From NCBI GenBank assembly GCA_003347645.1, contig QDFX01000005.1, forward strand, positions 62,001-126,000: a DNA stretch of 64,000 bases, given 5' to 3'. A program made the translations under genes and the position numbers. The notes beneath the pieces were generated by a model. It was not told the origin of the DNA, made no database searches, and saw only the letters and a list, made by a program, of their open reading frames with translations. Source of the stretch: Rhizobiaceae bacterium CPCC 101076 (GTDB taxonomy: Bacteria; Pseudomonadota; Alphaproteobacteria; Rhizobiales; Methylopilaceae). Positions 26,526 to 34,796 of this stretch are shown here, piece by piece; within the stretch, counting starts at the first letter, position 1, and every line of letters begins with the position of its first letter.

Positions 26526-27365
26526 ATGACCATTGATGTCCGCCATGTCTGCCATCCCGATGCCGTCAAAGGCTTCGACACGGATGCACTCCGGCGCCAT
26601 TTCCTGATCGAGAACCTGTTCTCGCCGGGCAAGATCCTACTGACCTACAGCCATATCGAACGCTTCATCGTCGGCGGCGCCTGCCCAACCGACGCTCCTC
26701 TGGAACTCCAGAGCGACAAGGCGACCATCGGCTCGCCGAACTTCCTCGACCGGCGCGAACTCGGCGTCTTTAATGTCGGCGGTCCGGGCAAGGTCGAGGT
26801 GGACGGCATCGCCTATGCGCTGAAGTCGCGCGACGCGCTCTATATCGCCAAGGAGACCGAGACCGTCCGCTTTCGCTCGGACAGCGCCAGCGACCCGGCC
26901 CGCTTCTATCTGCTTAGCACGCCGGCGCATGCCCGCTACGATACCAAGCTCGTCTCGGCGGCCGACGCCAGGAAGATGGAGCTCGGCGCGCAGGAGACCG
27001 CGAACAAGCGGACGATCTACCAGATGATCCATCCGGACGTCTGCACGACGAGCCAGCTCGTGATGGGCATGACCCAGCTCGAACCCGGCAATATCTGGAA
27101 CACGATGCCGAGCCACGTTCACGACCGTCGCTCGGAGGTCTATTTCTACTTCGACGTGCCGGACTCCGCCCGCGTCATCCATCTGATGGGCGAACCGTCG
27201 GAGACGCGCCATCTCGTCGTCGCCAACGAGCAGGCGATTCTGTCGCCGCCGTGGTCTGTCCATTCCGGCGTCGGCACCAGCGCCTACACCTTCATCTGGG
27301 GCATGGGCGGCGACAATATCGACTACACCGACATGGACCCGGTGCCGATGGAGGCGCTGAGGTGA
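26526..27365 (+). CDS. kduI: 5-dehydro-4-deoxy-D-glucuronate isomerase
   Basis: Isomerises 5-keto-4-deoxyuronate (DKI) to 2,5-diketo-3-deoxygluconate in the pectin/unsaturated-uronate route. 279 residues, cupin fold; IENLFSPGKILLTYSHIERF, GSPNFLDRRELGVFNVGGPG and the zinc motif MPSHVHDRRSEVYFYFD (His, His, Glu) are diagnostic. The stop overlaps the kduD GTG by 4 bp. Confidence 0.96.
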   Translation: MTIDVRHVCHPDAVKGFDTDALRRHFLIENLFSPGKILLTYSHIERFIVGGACPTDAPLELQSDKATIGSPNFLDRRELGVFNVGGPGKVEVDGIAYALKSRDALYIAKETETVRFRSDSASDPARFYLLSTPAHARYDTKLVSAADARKMELGAQETANKRTIYQMIHPDVCTTSQLVMGMTQLEPGNIWNTMPSHVHDRRSEVYFYFDVPDSARVIHLMGEPSETRHLVVANEQAILSPPWSVHSGVGTSAYTFIWGMGGDNIDYTDMDPVPMEALR

Positions 27366-28120
27366 CCTCGCTCTTCGATCTTAGGGGCAAGACGGCTGTC
27401 ATCACCGGAGCCAATACCGGCATCGGCCAGGGCATTGCGGTCGCATTGGCGGAGGCCGGCGCGAACATCGTCGCCGTCGGCCGCTCGTCGATGAACGACA
27501 CGGCGGAGCTGATCGCACCGCACAAGGTGACCTTTCAGGCTGTGGCGGCGGATCTTGGGTCGACGGAGCCTGTGGCGCACATCGTATCGGAAGCGCTCAA
27601 GGTCACGGGCCGCATCGACGTGCTCGTCAACAATGCCGGCATCATCCGCCGCGCCGACGCGCTCGATTTCACTGAGGCGGACTGGGACGCGGTGATCGAC
27701 GTCAACCTGAAGGCCGCCTTCTTCCTCTCCCAGGCGACAGCCCAGAGCATGCTGACCGACGGGCGCGGCGGGAAGATCATCAACATCGCCTCCCTGCTCT
27801 CCTTCCAGGGCGGGATCCGGGTCGCGTCATACACCGCGAGCAAGAGCGGCCTTGCCGGCCTGACCAAGCTTCTCGCCTGCGAATGGGCGGCCAAGGGCAT
27901 CAACGTCAACGCCATCGCGCCCGGCTATTTCTCGACCAACAACACCCAGGCGCTGCGCGAGGATGCGGATCGCAATTCGGCGATCCTCGGCCGCATTCCC
28001 GCGGGCCGCTGGGGTGAGCCGTCCGACATCGGCGGCGCGGCCGTCTTCCTTGCCTCACGGGCCTCCGACTACGTCCACGGCATTACCTTGCCCGTCGACG
28101 GCGGCTGGCTCGCGCGCTGA
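27362..28120 (+). CDS. kduD: 2-deoxy-D-gluconate 3-dehydrogenase (short-chain dehydrogenase)
   Basis: Reduces 2,5-diketo-3-deoxygluconate to KDG with NAD(P)H. 252 residues, SDR fold: TGANTGIGQGIA cofactor loop, NNAGIIRR, catalytic Ser in INIASLLSFQGG, YTASKSG with Tyr/Lys, and AIAPGYFSTNNTQALR, the KduD-specific substrate loop. GTG at 27362 overlaps the kduI stop. The frame upstream (from 27251) is a shadow of kduI. Confidence 0.95.
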   Translation: MTSLFDLRGKTAVITGANTGIGQGIAVALAEAGANIVAVGRSSMNDTAELIAPHKVTFQAVAADLGSTEPVAHIVSEALKVTGRIDVLVNNAGIIRRADALDFTEADWDAVIDVNLKAAFFLSQATAQSMLTDGRGGKIINIASLLSFQGGIRVASYTASKSGLAGLTKLLACEWAAKGINVNAIAPGYFSTNNTQALREDADRNSAILGRIPAGRWGEPSDIGGAAVFLASRASDYVHGITLPVDGGWLAR

Positions 28121-28137
28121 TCTCGAAAGGACAGACC

Positions 28138-28470
28138 ATGAAAGGCGACGCCTTCATCCAAGAATCCGCCCTGCCCTGGACGCCGACCGAACCCGGCGTG
28201 AAGCGCAAGGTCCTCGGCTACAACGACGGGATCATGATGGTCCGTGTCGCCTTCGAGAAGGGCGCGGTCGGCTCGCTGCACCAGCACGTGCACGTCCAGT
28301 GCACGCTGATCGAGAGCGGCGCCTTCGACGTGACAATTTCGGGCAAGACCCAGCACCTGACCGCGGGCGACTGCTTTCTCGTCCCATCGAACGAAATCCA
28401 CGGTGTGGTGGCGAAGGAAGCAGGCGTCCTCGTCGATGTCTTCACGCCGATGCGCGAAGAATTCGTCTGA
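28138..28470 (+). CDS. kdgF: KdgF-like cupin, unsaturated uronate linearisation
   Basis: 110-residue single-domain cupin: GAVGSLHQHVHVQ gives three metal-binding His, and PSNEIHGVVAKE the second cupin motif. Small cupins of this type next to kduI/kduD are KdgF, which speeds conversion of 4,5-unsaturated galacturonate to the linear ketone used by KduI. Good ribosome site (GAAAGGA), 17 bp after kduD; last gene of the TRAP-kduI-kduD operon. Convergent with the HD-GYP gene 3 bp away. Confidence 0.88.
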   Translation: MKGDAFIQESALPWTPTEPGVKRKVLGYNDGIMMVRVAFEKGAVGSLHQHVHVQCTLIESGAFDVTISGKTQHLTAGDCFLVPSNEIHGVVAKEAGVLVDVFTPMREEFV

Positions 28471-28473
28471 CGC

Positions 28474-29517
28474 TCAGGCGGTCGGAAGGGCGAGCCGGGC
28501 GCCGATGCTCTGCTGCCGTGGCGGCGCCTCGGCAAGGAACGCATCGACGCAATTCGGATCAAAATGCGTGCCGCGATTGTCCGCGACGAAGTCGAGCGCC
28601 TCCTCGATGCTCCAGGCGTCCTTGTAGGGACGCTTGGAGGTCAAAGCATCGAAAACGTCAGCGACGGCGACGATGCGGGCCTCAAGAGGGATCTTCTCTC
28701 CTGCAAGGCCATGCGGATAGCCGCGCCCGTCGAAGCGCTCGTGGTGCGACAGCGCAATGCGGGCCGCTACATCGAGCAGAGGAATGCCGCTGCCGGCCAG
28801 AAGCTTGGCGCCGGCTGTCGTATGTTCCTGCATGACGAGACGCTCTTCCGGCGTCAGTGGACCGGGCTTCAGCAGAACCGAATCCGGAACCGACAGCTTG
28901 CCGATATCGTGCATGGGCGATGCCCAGTACACGTCGTTGCAGAAACGCGACGGCAGGCCGAGGCGAATCGCGATCTGGCGGGATGCATGCGCGACGCGGT
29001 CGAGATGGTCGCCGGTCGCAAAATCCCGGCATTCGGCGGCGCGGGCTAGCCGCAGAACGAGCTCATGCTCGCGGTCGACGATGGTCTGCGTCGCGACCTC
29101 GACTTCGCGGGCCAATGCCTCGGAGCGATTTTGCAGGTCGAGATGCGCGCGGCGAAGTGCCATCAGATTGCGAAGCCGGGCGTGGATGATCGTCGGCTCC
29201 AACGGCTTCAGAAGGAAATCGGTCGCGCCGGCATCGATCGCGGCGATCCGAATTTCGCGCTCGTTGCGGGCGGTGACCATGACGATCGGAATGTCGCGTG
29301 TGCGATTGTCCTGCTTCAGGGCGTGGATGAGCTCCACGCCATTCATCTCCGGCAGCGCATAATCGACCAAGGCGATGCCCACTTCGTGCGTGCGGGCATA
29401 CTCGAGTGCATTGACCGGGTGGTCGAACGATACCACCCGGGAGGCTTCGGACTGTTCGCTCAGCTTTGCGAGCAGCTGACGGGTGGAAGTGTTGTCTTCG
29501 ACGATCAGAATATCCAT
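28474..29517 (-). CDS. Response regulator with HD-GYP domain, probable c-di-GMP phosphodiesterase
   Basis: 347 residues. REC domain 1-120 with phospho-acceptor Asp52 (LVDYALPEMNG), Thr82 and Lys104 (FLLKPLEP). A short coiled linker leads to the HD-GYP domain: CRDFATGDHLDRV, catalytic pair His203-Asp204 in MHDIGKL, HHERFDGRGYPHGL with the GYP motif at 266-268, and VADVFDALTSKRPYKDAW. All metal residues are present, so an active enzyme degrading c-di-GMP is expected. No histidine kinase is adjacent; the partner is unknown. Confidence 0.93.
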   Translation of the reverse strand: MDILIVEDNTSTRQLLAKLSEQSEASRVVSFDHPVNALEYARTHEVGIALVDYALPEMNGVELIHALKQDNRTRDIPIVMVTARNEREIRIAAIDAGATDFLLKPLEPTIIHARLRNLMALRRAHLDLQNRSEALAREVEVATQTIVDREHELVLRLARAAECRDFATGDHLDRVAHASRQIAIRLGLPSRFCNDVYWASPMHDIGKLSVPDSVLLKPGPLTPEERLVMQEHTTAGAKLLAGSGIPLLDVAARIALSHHERFDGRGYPHGLAGEKIPLEARIVAVADVFDALTSKRPYKDAWSIEEALDFVADNRGTHFDPNCVDAFLAEAPPRQQSIGARLALPTA

Positions 29518-29628
29518 GGGACCAGTCTACCGGGAATTGTTTCACAAAGCCTGAAGCGTTGCCTCCGCCGCCATCAAATCCGCGCTGCCTTGGCCAGAGC
29601 TTGCGGAAGTTTCACGACGCGCCATCTT

Positions 29629-30022
29629 TTCGGCGCCCATGAGGTCGTAGTGTCGCGCGATCCCGAGCAGATGAAGCCCATCTCAACAGCTTCGACTTCA
29701 TCCTCAACACGGTCGCCGCGCCACATGACCTCGACGCCTCACCGTCCTGTTGAAGCGGGACGGCACGATGACCCCCCTCGACGCCGCATCCCACCCCGAA
29801 CGTCTTCAACCGGATCTTCCGCCGCAAGGCGATCGCCGGTTCGCTGATCGGCGGCATCAAGGAGACGCAGGAGATGCTCGATTTCTGCGCCGAGCACGGC
29901 ATCACCTCCGACATCGAGATGATCGTAATGCAGGACATCGAGGCCGCCTACGCCCGCATGGTGAAGAGCGATGTGAAATACCGCTCGTCATCGACATGAA
30001 GACGCTCAGGGACGCCGCCTGA
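29629..30022 (+). pseudogene. Decayed zinc-type alcohol dehydrogenase (CAD/YahK-like), C-terminal remnant
   Basis: Fragments of one protein appear in successive frames: FGAHEVVVSRDPEQMK, then LNSFDFILNTVAAPHDLD, then LLKRDGTMT, then AIAGSLIGGIKETQEMLDF continuing to MVKSDVKY, and finally LVIDMKTLRDAA with a stop at 30022. At least four frameshifts are needed. The order matches the NADP-binding and C-terminal part of cinnamyl-alcohol-dehydrogenase-type enzymes; the catalytic zinc half is missing. Degenerate remnants may reach back to about 29575. Clearly non-functional. Confidence 0.85.
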
Positions 30023-30058
30023 GCATTTGACGATCCGGCCCTGGCCGGATTACGCGTG

Positions 30059-30090
30059 AAGGGCTCGCCGTTCGGCGGGCCCTTTCCATT
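30059..30090 (+). terminator. Intrinsic terminator-like hairpin
   Basis: AAGGGCTCGCC pairs with GGCGGGCCCTT (one G-U) around GTTC, followed by a T-rich stretch (TTCCATTT). It lies after the dehydrogenase remnant and before the 51-residue gene. Confidence 0.6.
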
Positions 30091-30122
30091 TATCGCCTGA
30101 CGCGTTTGAACGAGGGAAAACC

Positions 30123-30278
30123 ATGTCGATCGAAACCGCGAAGAATGCCGCTCAGGCAATCGTCCGCCAGCAGGACATCAACCTGATCGCCGCAGCCACC
30201 GCCAAATCGCTCCTCGACCTGATCGCCGAAGTCGAGCGCCTCCAGGCCGAGATCACCGAGCTGAAAGCCGGTAAATAG
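30123..30278 (+). CDS. 51-residue probable coiled-coil protein
   Basis: The short frame starts MSIETAKNAAQAIVRQQDIN and ends LQAEITELKAGK; its second half has heptad-like Leu/Ile spacing (LLDLIAEVERLQAEITEL), so a helical oligomer is likely. GAGGGAAAACC before ATG 30123 is a plausible ribosome site. No family recognised. It is preceded by a terminator hairpin and followed by the aldose epimerase gene 79 bp on. Confidence 0.6.
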   Translation: MSIETAKNAAQAIVRQQDINLIAAATAKSLLDLIAEVERLQAEITELKAGK

Positions 30279-30357
30279 GTCGCACAACCGGTCATCTGTC
30301 TTTCGGCTGTCGGGCCGGCGCGCTAACCCTATAGGGGAAGCAGGCGAGGAGCAGTCG

Positions 30358-31230
30358 ATGGCCACGATCTACACGCTCGAAAGCGCGGGCCTGCGCGCCG
30401 AGGTCTCGGACTTCGGCGCGGAACTGGTCCGCCTGCAGGATGGGGAGGGGCGCGATCTCCTCTGGGACGGCAATCCGGATTTCTGGACCGGCCGAGCGCC
30501 GCTGCTGTTCCCGATCGTCGGCAAGATGGCGAACGACCATCTCAAGCTCGGCGATTCGACCTATCCGATCCGTCAGCACGGCATCGCCCGCATCTCGCCG
30601 TTTGAACTCGTCGCCGCGTCCGGCGAGCGCTGCGAACTCCTCCTCCGTGCGAATTCGGAGACGCAGAAGGCCTATCCCTTCAACTTCGCACTCGACGTCA
30701 TCTACAGCCTCGAAGGCAACGCGCTGACCATCGAGGCGAGCGCGATGAACCACGACAACCGCGTCCTGCCGGTCTCGTTTGGCTTTCATCCCGCCTTCCG
30801 CTGGCCGCTGCCTGATGGCGGAGCGCGCGAGGACCATGCGATCACCTTTGAACAGGCCGAACCCGCGCCGGTCCGGCGGCTTGCCGGCGGGTTGATGGAT
30901 CCCGAACCGAAGCCGTCGCCGATCGACGGCGATCGCCTGCCGCTGCGCGACGACCTGTTCGCCGCGGACGCACTGATCCTCGATCAGCCGGCGAGCCGCA
31001 GCGTCATCTATGGCGGATCGGCCGGCGCGAAACTTCGCGTCTCTTTCCCGGACATGCCGCAACTTGGCCTGTGGTCGAAGCCGGGCGCCGGTTTCGTCTG
31101 CATCGAGCCTTGGTACGGCTATGCCAGCCCGGCGGGCTTCGACGGCGATATCAACGACAAACCGGGCATGGCACATATCCCGCCCGGCGGCGCGGCCGGG
31201 TTCGCAATGAAGATCGAACTGGTCGATTGA
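30358..31230 (+). CDS. Aldose 1-epimerase family protein
   Basis: 290 residues of the galactose mutarotase-like fold. ITLTL-like IYTLESAGLRAEVSDFGAEL, WTGRAPLLFPIVGKM, RQHGIARISPFEL (conserved HG pair), SFGFHPAFRWPL with His in the active site, and FVCIEPWYGYASP with the general-base Glu identify the YphB/LacX-type epimerase branch. It probably interconverts anomers of a sugar or sugar phosphate; substrate unknown. ATG 30358 follows GAGGAG. Confidence 0.88.
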   Translation: MATIYTLESAGLRAEVSDFGAELVRLQDGEGRDLLWDGNPDFWTGRAPLLFPIVGKMANDHLKLGDSTYPIRQHGIARISPFELVAASGERCELLLRANSETQKAYPFNFALDVIYSLEGNALTIEASAMNHDNRVLPVSFGFHPAFRWPLPDGGAREDHAITFEQAEPAPVRRLAGGLMDPEPKPSPIDGDRLPLRDDLFAADALILDQPASRSVIYGGSAGAKLRVSFPDMPQLGLWSKPGAGFVCIEPWYGYASPAGFDGDINDKPGMAHIPPGGAAGFAMKIELVD

Positions 31231-31281
31231 ACCTCGAACGCGCCTGAAGCGACTGACGGGCAATTCACCGGAGATTTGCCC

Positions 31282-31617
31282 GTGCTTCGCCCCGCTCTCG
31301 CTTTCGCTGTCCTTGCCGCGACCACCCTGCCCGCGCTCGCCGTCTCCGAAGCGGAGATGATCGCGGAATCGATCAAGCAGACCCGCACGTCCGTGACGAA
31401 AGATGCCGGCTCCGGCGCGAGCGTGGAGTTCGGCAAGCTCTATGCGTCTTCGAACGGTGTGCCCGTCATCTGCGGCACCGCGATCATCACGAACAGCAGG
31501 AAGGTCGTGGACGGCGAGACCCGCTTCATGAATTCGATGGCGGGTCTGATGTTTGAGAAGGACGTCAACGCGGCGCAGCACATCCCGTTCGCACCATTGT
31601 GGAAGAAGTGGTGCTAA
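31282..31617 (+). CDS. Small exported protein of unknown function
   Basis: 111 residues with a clear signal peptide (LRPALAFAVLAATTLPALA). The mature part has a single internal Cys (VPVICGTAII) and a C-terminal Cys (WKKWC), which could form a disulphide. No family recognised. GTG 31282 is chosen because GGAG lies eight bases upstream; TTG 31276 would be too close. Confidence 0.6.
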   Translation: MLRPALAFAVLAATTLPALAVSEAEMIAESIKQTRTSVTKDAGSGASVEFGKLYASSNGVPVICGTAIITNSRKVVDGETRFMNSMAGLMFEKDVNAAQHIPFAPLWKKWC

Positions 31618-31697
31618 GCGATGATCATCGCTGTGTTTCTTATTGCCTGGCGCGTGGTCCGCGCCCGTAGCATCCCCGCTCGCGTCTGATCTGAAAG

Positions 31698-31717
31698 GGC
31701 GGAGCCGAAGCTCCGCC
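31698..31717 (-). terminator. UUCG-loop terminator for the DJ-1/PfpI gene
   Basis: Read on the minus strand, GGCGGAGC-TTCG-GCTCCGCC is a perfect 8-bp stem with a UUCG tetraloop followed by CTTT. It lies 10 bp past the stop of the gene ending at 31727 and between convergent genes. Confidence 0.65.
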
Positions 31718-31726
31718 GCTTCCGCA

Positions 31727-32290
31727 TCATTCAGCGGCTTGGGTATGACGGCCTTCGGCGAATTCCTCGATCATCTTGCGATTGAACGCCGGGATGTCGT
31801 CGGGCTTGCGCGAGGTGACGAGGCCATTGTCGGTTACGACTTCCTGGTCGGTCCATTCCGCGCCGGCATTCGCCAGATCGGTCTTCAGGCTCGGCCACGA
31901 CGTAACCCGCCGTCCCTTCACGCCGCCGGCGTCGATCAACGTCCAGGGACCGTGGCAGATCGCGGCGATCGGCTTGCCGCTCGAGACGAAGTGGCGGACG
32001 AACCCTATAGCCTTCTCCTCGAGCCTCAGCGCGTCCGGGTTTATCACGCCGCCCGGCAGGACGAGCGCATCGAACTCGTCCGGCTTCGCCGCATCGAGCG
32101 TGCGATCGACCGGGATCATGTCGCCCTTGTCGTGATGCTTGTAGCCCTGGATTTGACCGCTCTTGGGCGAGACGACCGCGACGTCGGCGCCGGCTTGCTT
32201 CAGCGCCTTCACCGGCTCGGTGAGCTCCACCTGTTCGAAACCGTCCGTCGCGAGCACCGCCACGCGGCGGCCCTTCAGTTCGTTAGCCAT
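31727..32290 (-). CDS. DJ-1/PfpI family protein
   Basis: 187 residues. RVAVLATDGFEQVELTEPVK, ALVLPGGVINPDALR and the nucleophile elbow AAICHGPWTLIDAG with catalytic Cys-His are characteristic of PfpI-type proteins (YhbO/YraA relatives), which act as glyoxalases or protein deglycases in carbonyl stress. ATG 32290 (MANELKGRR) is preferred; the longer frame to 32470 overlaps the threonine dehydratase end. Ribosome site GGAGGCC. Confidence 0.92.
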   Translation of the reverse strand: MANELKGRRVAVLATDGFEQVELTEPVKALKQAGADVAVVSPKSGQIQGYKHHDKGDMIPVDRTLDAAKPDEFDALVLPGGVINPDALRLEEKAIGFVRHFVSSGKPIAAICHGPWTLIDAGGVKGRRVTSWPSLKTDLANAGAEWTDQEVVTDNGLVTSRKPDDIPAFNRKMIEEFAEGRHTQAAE

Positions 32291-32348
32291 TGAGGCCTCC
32301 TGATTGTGGGATGGGTACCCGGTCAATGCAGGAGGCGGAGTCTTGTTC

Positions 32349-33344
32349 CTACCGGTTCTGGTCCAAAGCCCGCGCCAACATCGGCGCGTCGATATTGCCG
32401 CCGCTGAGCACGACGCCGACCGTCTTGCCCGCGACGTCCAGCTTGCCGGCGAGCAATGCCGCCAGCCCAACCGAGCCGCCCGGCTCGACCACCAGCTTCA
32501 ACGCGTTAAAGGTGAAGGCCACCGCAGTCAGAGCTTCATCGTCAGTGACGGCAAGCATGCCGGCAAGGTTCCTGCGGTTTATCGGAAAGGTAAGTTTGCC
32601 CGGCGTCTGGGTCAGCAGTGCGTCGCAGATCGAGCGCGCGTCCGGATCGACGGTCTCAAGGCGACCGCTCTCGAACGAACGGCCGGTATCGTTGAAATCC
32701 TGCGGCTCGACACCCCAGACCTTCGTACCCGGCGATTTGCCTGCGAACGCCGTCGAAACACCCGCGACCAATCCCCCGCCCGAGGCGGGAACAAGCACGT
32801 CATCAAATGTTGTGCTCAACTCGGCGGCTTGCTCGATCATCTCAAGCCCCGTCGTACCCTGACCGGCAATGACGTGCGGATGATCATAGGGTGGAACGAC
32901 AACGCAGCCGCGCTCCTCTGCGATTGCCAAGCCGATGCCTTCGCGGCTCTCGGTCCAGCGGTCGTAGAGGCGGACCTCGGCTCCGAGGCGCTTGGTGTTC
33001 TCGATCTTCGCCTGCGGTGCATCCGCAGGCATCACGATGACCGCCTTGGTTCCGAACAGCGCAGCCGCATAGGCCACCGCCTGCGCGTGATTGCCCGACG
33101 ACCAGGCGACGACGCCTCTCGCCCGCACATCCGGATCGAGCGCCGCCAAAGTGTTGTAGGCCCCGCGGAACTTGAAGGCGCCGATATGCTGGAGGTTCTC
33201 GGCCTTCAGGAACACCTTTGCGCCGAGACGCTCGTCGAGCCGGGCATTGTTCAAGAGCGGGGTGTGGACCGCGTGGCCCTTGATGCGGGCGGCGGCGGCT
33301 TCGACATCGGAAATGCCGATGGCGAGAGACGAATCTGTAGTCAT
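32349..33344 (-). CDS. Threonine/serine dehydratase, PLP-dependent (fold type II), without ACT domain
   Basis: 331 residues. PLP Lys in IGAFKFRGAYNTL, SSGNHAQAVAYAA, glycine-rich phosphate loop VPASGGGLVAGV, and SGGNIDAP at the end. Length and lack of a regulatory domain fit catabolic threonine dehydratase or a serine racemase-type enzyme; the sequence does not decide. ATG 33344 (MTTDSS) is chosen, with ATG 33356 an alternative. Divergent from an RpiR-type regulator across 72 bp containing an inverted repeat. Confidence 0.88.
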   Translation of the reverse strand: MTTDSSLAIGISDVEAAAARIKGHAVHTPLLNNARLDERLGAKVFLKAENLQHIGAFKFRGAYNTLAALDPDVRARGVVAWSSGNHAQAVAYAAALFGTKAVIVMPADAPQAKIENTKRLGAEVRLYDRWTESREGIGLAIAEERGCVVVPPYDHPHVIAGQGTTGLEMIEQAAELSTTFDDVLVPASGGGLVAGVSTAFAGKSPGTKVWGVEPQDFNDTGRSFESGRLETVDPDARSICDALLTQTPGKLTFPINRRNLAGMLAVTDDEALTAVAFTFNALKLVVEPGGSVGLAALLAGKLDVAGKTVGVVLSGGNIDAPMLARALDQNR

Positions 33345-33378
33345 GCCGAGCACCATAGCGTGTCCGGCATGAAACATC

Positions 33379-33397
33379 TGTTGCAAAAAGCGCAACA
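33379..33397. promoter_or_regulatory. Inverted repeat, operator candidate for the RpiR regulator
   Basis: TGTTGC-N7-GCAACA lies in the short region between the divergent dehydratase and RpiR genes, 20 bp before the regulator start. The position fits control of both genes by the RpiR protein; binding is inferred. Confidence 0.45.
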
Positions 33398-33416
33398 TTG
33401 GCCATAAGGCTCCGCC

Positions 33417-34295
33417 ATGGCTGACTCCTACTCAAGTCTCGTCGATCGTATCCGCGCGCGCTTTGTCGATCTGAGCCCGCAACAGCGCATCGCCGCCTCC
33501 TTCGTGCTGAAGCGGCCGGAAGATGTCGCCATCGTTTCGATGCGCACCCTCGCCGCCCATGCCGGCGTGCAGCCGGTCACCTTCGTTCGCCTTGCCCGCA
33601 CCTTGGGGTTCTCGGCATGGGAAGATTTCAAGGAGCCGTTCGTCGAAAGAATGCGCGTTGCGCCGGCGCTTTATTCCGATCGCGCGAAGCGGCTGGCCGG
33701 CGTCGACCCGAGCGAGGTCCATCGCAGTCATCTGAAGACGCTTGAGGCGACCCAGACGCTGAACGACAATTCGGTCTTCGCCGCCGCCGCCGAGGCGTTC
33801 GAGCGCGCCGACAACGTCTTCGTCGCCGGCTTTCGTGCCTGTTTCGGGCCGGCCCACGCTTTCGCTTACGTCTACCGGCTGTTCCGACCCGACGTCGTGC
33901 TTCTCTCGGGCATGGGCGGCAGCCTCGAATCCGAACTTCGCGCCGTCGAGGAAGGTGATCTCGTCTGCGTCATGGGCTTCCGGCCCTATTCGCGAGAGAG
34001 CGTCATCGTAGCCGAACACGCGGCGCGGCGCGGCGCCACCTTGATCGCAATCACCGACAGTCCGCTCGCTCCCTTCGCCCGCGATGCCAAGGTGGTGCTG
34101 ACCTTCTCGACCGAAGGACCGAGCTTCTTCCCGTCGCTCGTCTCGGCATGGGGCATCGTCGAGCAATTGCTCGACGTCATCGTCGCGCGAGGCGGCGAGC
34201 CGGTGCTGGAGCGCCTGAAGTCAGCCGAGGCGCAGCTTCAGGCGCTGGGCGTATTCGTCCCTGCCTACGGCACCGAGGAAAGCAGCCCAGGCTAG
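33417..34295 (+). CDS. RpiR/MurR-family transcriptional regulator with SIS domain
   Basis: 292 residues. N-terminal helix-turn-helix (LSPQQRIAASFVLKRPEDVA, AAHAGVQPVTFVRLARTLGF) and a SIS sugar-phosphate-binding domain (VFVAGFRACFGPAHAFAYVY, DLVCVMGFRPYSRESV, ITDSPLAPFA). RpiR proteins sense phosphorylated sugars; here the partner gene is an amino-acid dehydratase, so the ligand is open. Its stop overlaps the convergent CBS gene by 4 bp. Confidence 0.92.
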   Translation: MADSYSSLVDRIRARFVDLSPQQRIAASFVLKRPEDVAIVSMRTLAAHAGVQPVTFVRLARTLGFSAWEDFKEPFVERMRVAPALYSDRAKRLAGVDPSEVHRSHLKTLEATQTLNDNSVFAAAAEAFERADNVFVAGFRACFGPAHAFAYVYRLFRPDVVLLSGMGGSLESELRAVEEGDLVCVMGFRPYSRESVIVAEHAARRGATLIAITDSPLAPFARDAKVVLTFSTEGPSFFPSLVSAWGIVEQLLDVIVARGGEPVLERLKSAEAQLQALGVFVPAYGTEESSPG

Positions 34296-34720
34296 GCCGC
34301 CTGGCTGTGCTTGCCGCCGCGCCGCGAAATACCGGCGAGTGCCTCGTCCGTCCGGTTGCTCTTGTTGGCAAGGTCGCCGAGAGAGACGACGCCGACCAGA
34401 CGCTTGTTGCGGTCGACGACTGGCAAACGGCGGACCTGGATCTCGCCCATATTGTCGAGGACATGATCCACTTCTTCGTCCTCGAAGCAGTATTTCACGT
34501 CGGTCGACATGACTTCCTGAACCTTGACGTTCGGCCCACGACCCTTTGCGACGCCGCGTACTGCGATGTCGCGGTCGGTGATCGTTCCGACCAGACGCTC
34601 ATCGGTGCCGACGGGGAGAAAGCCCATGTCGAGCTCCGCCATGGTTCCGGCGGCCTCCTGGATCGTCTCTTCCGGGTTCGCGACGCGGACTTCGCGCGTC
34701 ATCACTTCACTGATTTTCAT
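34292..34720 (-). CDS. CBS-domain pair protein
   Basis: 142 residues made of two CBS motifs: MKISEVMTREVRVANPEETI with DMGFLPVGTDERLVGTITDRD, and VQEVMSTDVKYCFEDEEVDH with VRRLPVVDRNKRLVGVVSLGD. Stand-alone CBS pairs bind adenosyl ligands and modulate partner proteins. ATG 34720 follows GGGAGGCC. Next to a dps gene on the same strand, 76 bp apart, a neighbourhood common in stress-response sets. Confidence 0.9.
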   Translation of the reverse strand: MKISEVMTREVRVANPEETIQEAAGTMAELDMGFLPVGTDERLVGTITDRDIAVRGVAKGRGPNVKVQEVMSTDVKYCFEDEEVDHVLDNMGEIQVRRLPVVDRNKRLVGVVSLGDLANKSNRTDEALAGISRRGGKHSQAA

Positions 34721-34796
34721 GGCGGCCTCCCACATTTTGCTCGATAGCCGAGCCTCGAATTGAACGCCGCCATGAAGGGTCTGTTCCGGGGAAGGT

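Noticed and set aside
25135-26526. 463-residue frame antisense to the TRAP large permease
   Set aside because: Composition (Asp/Glu/Arg/His-rich) is what a reversed membrane-protein gene gives; no domain recognised.
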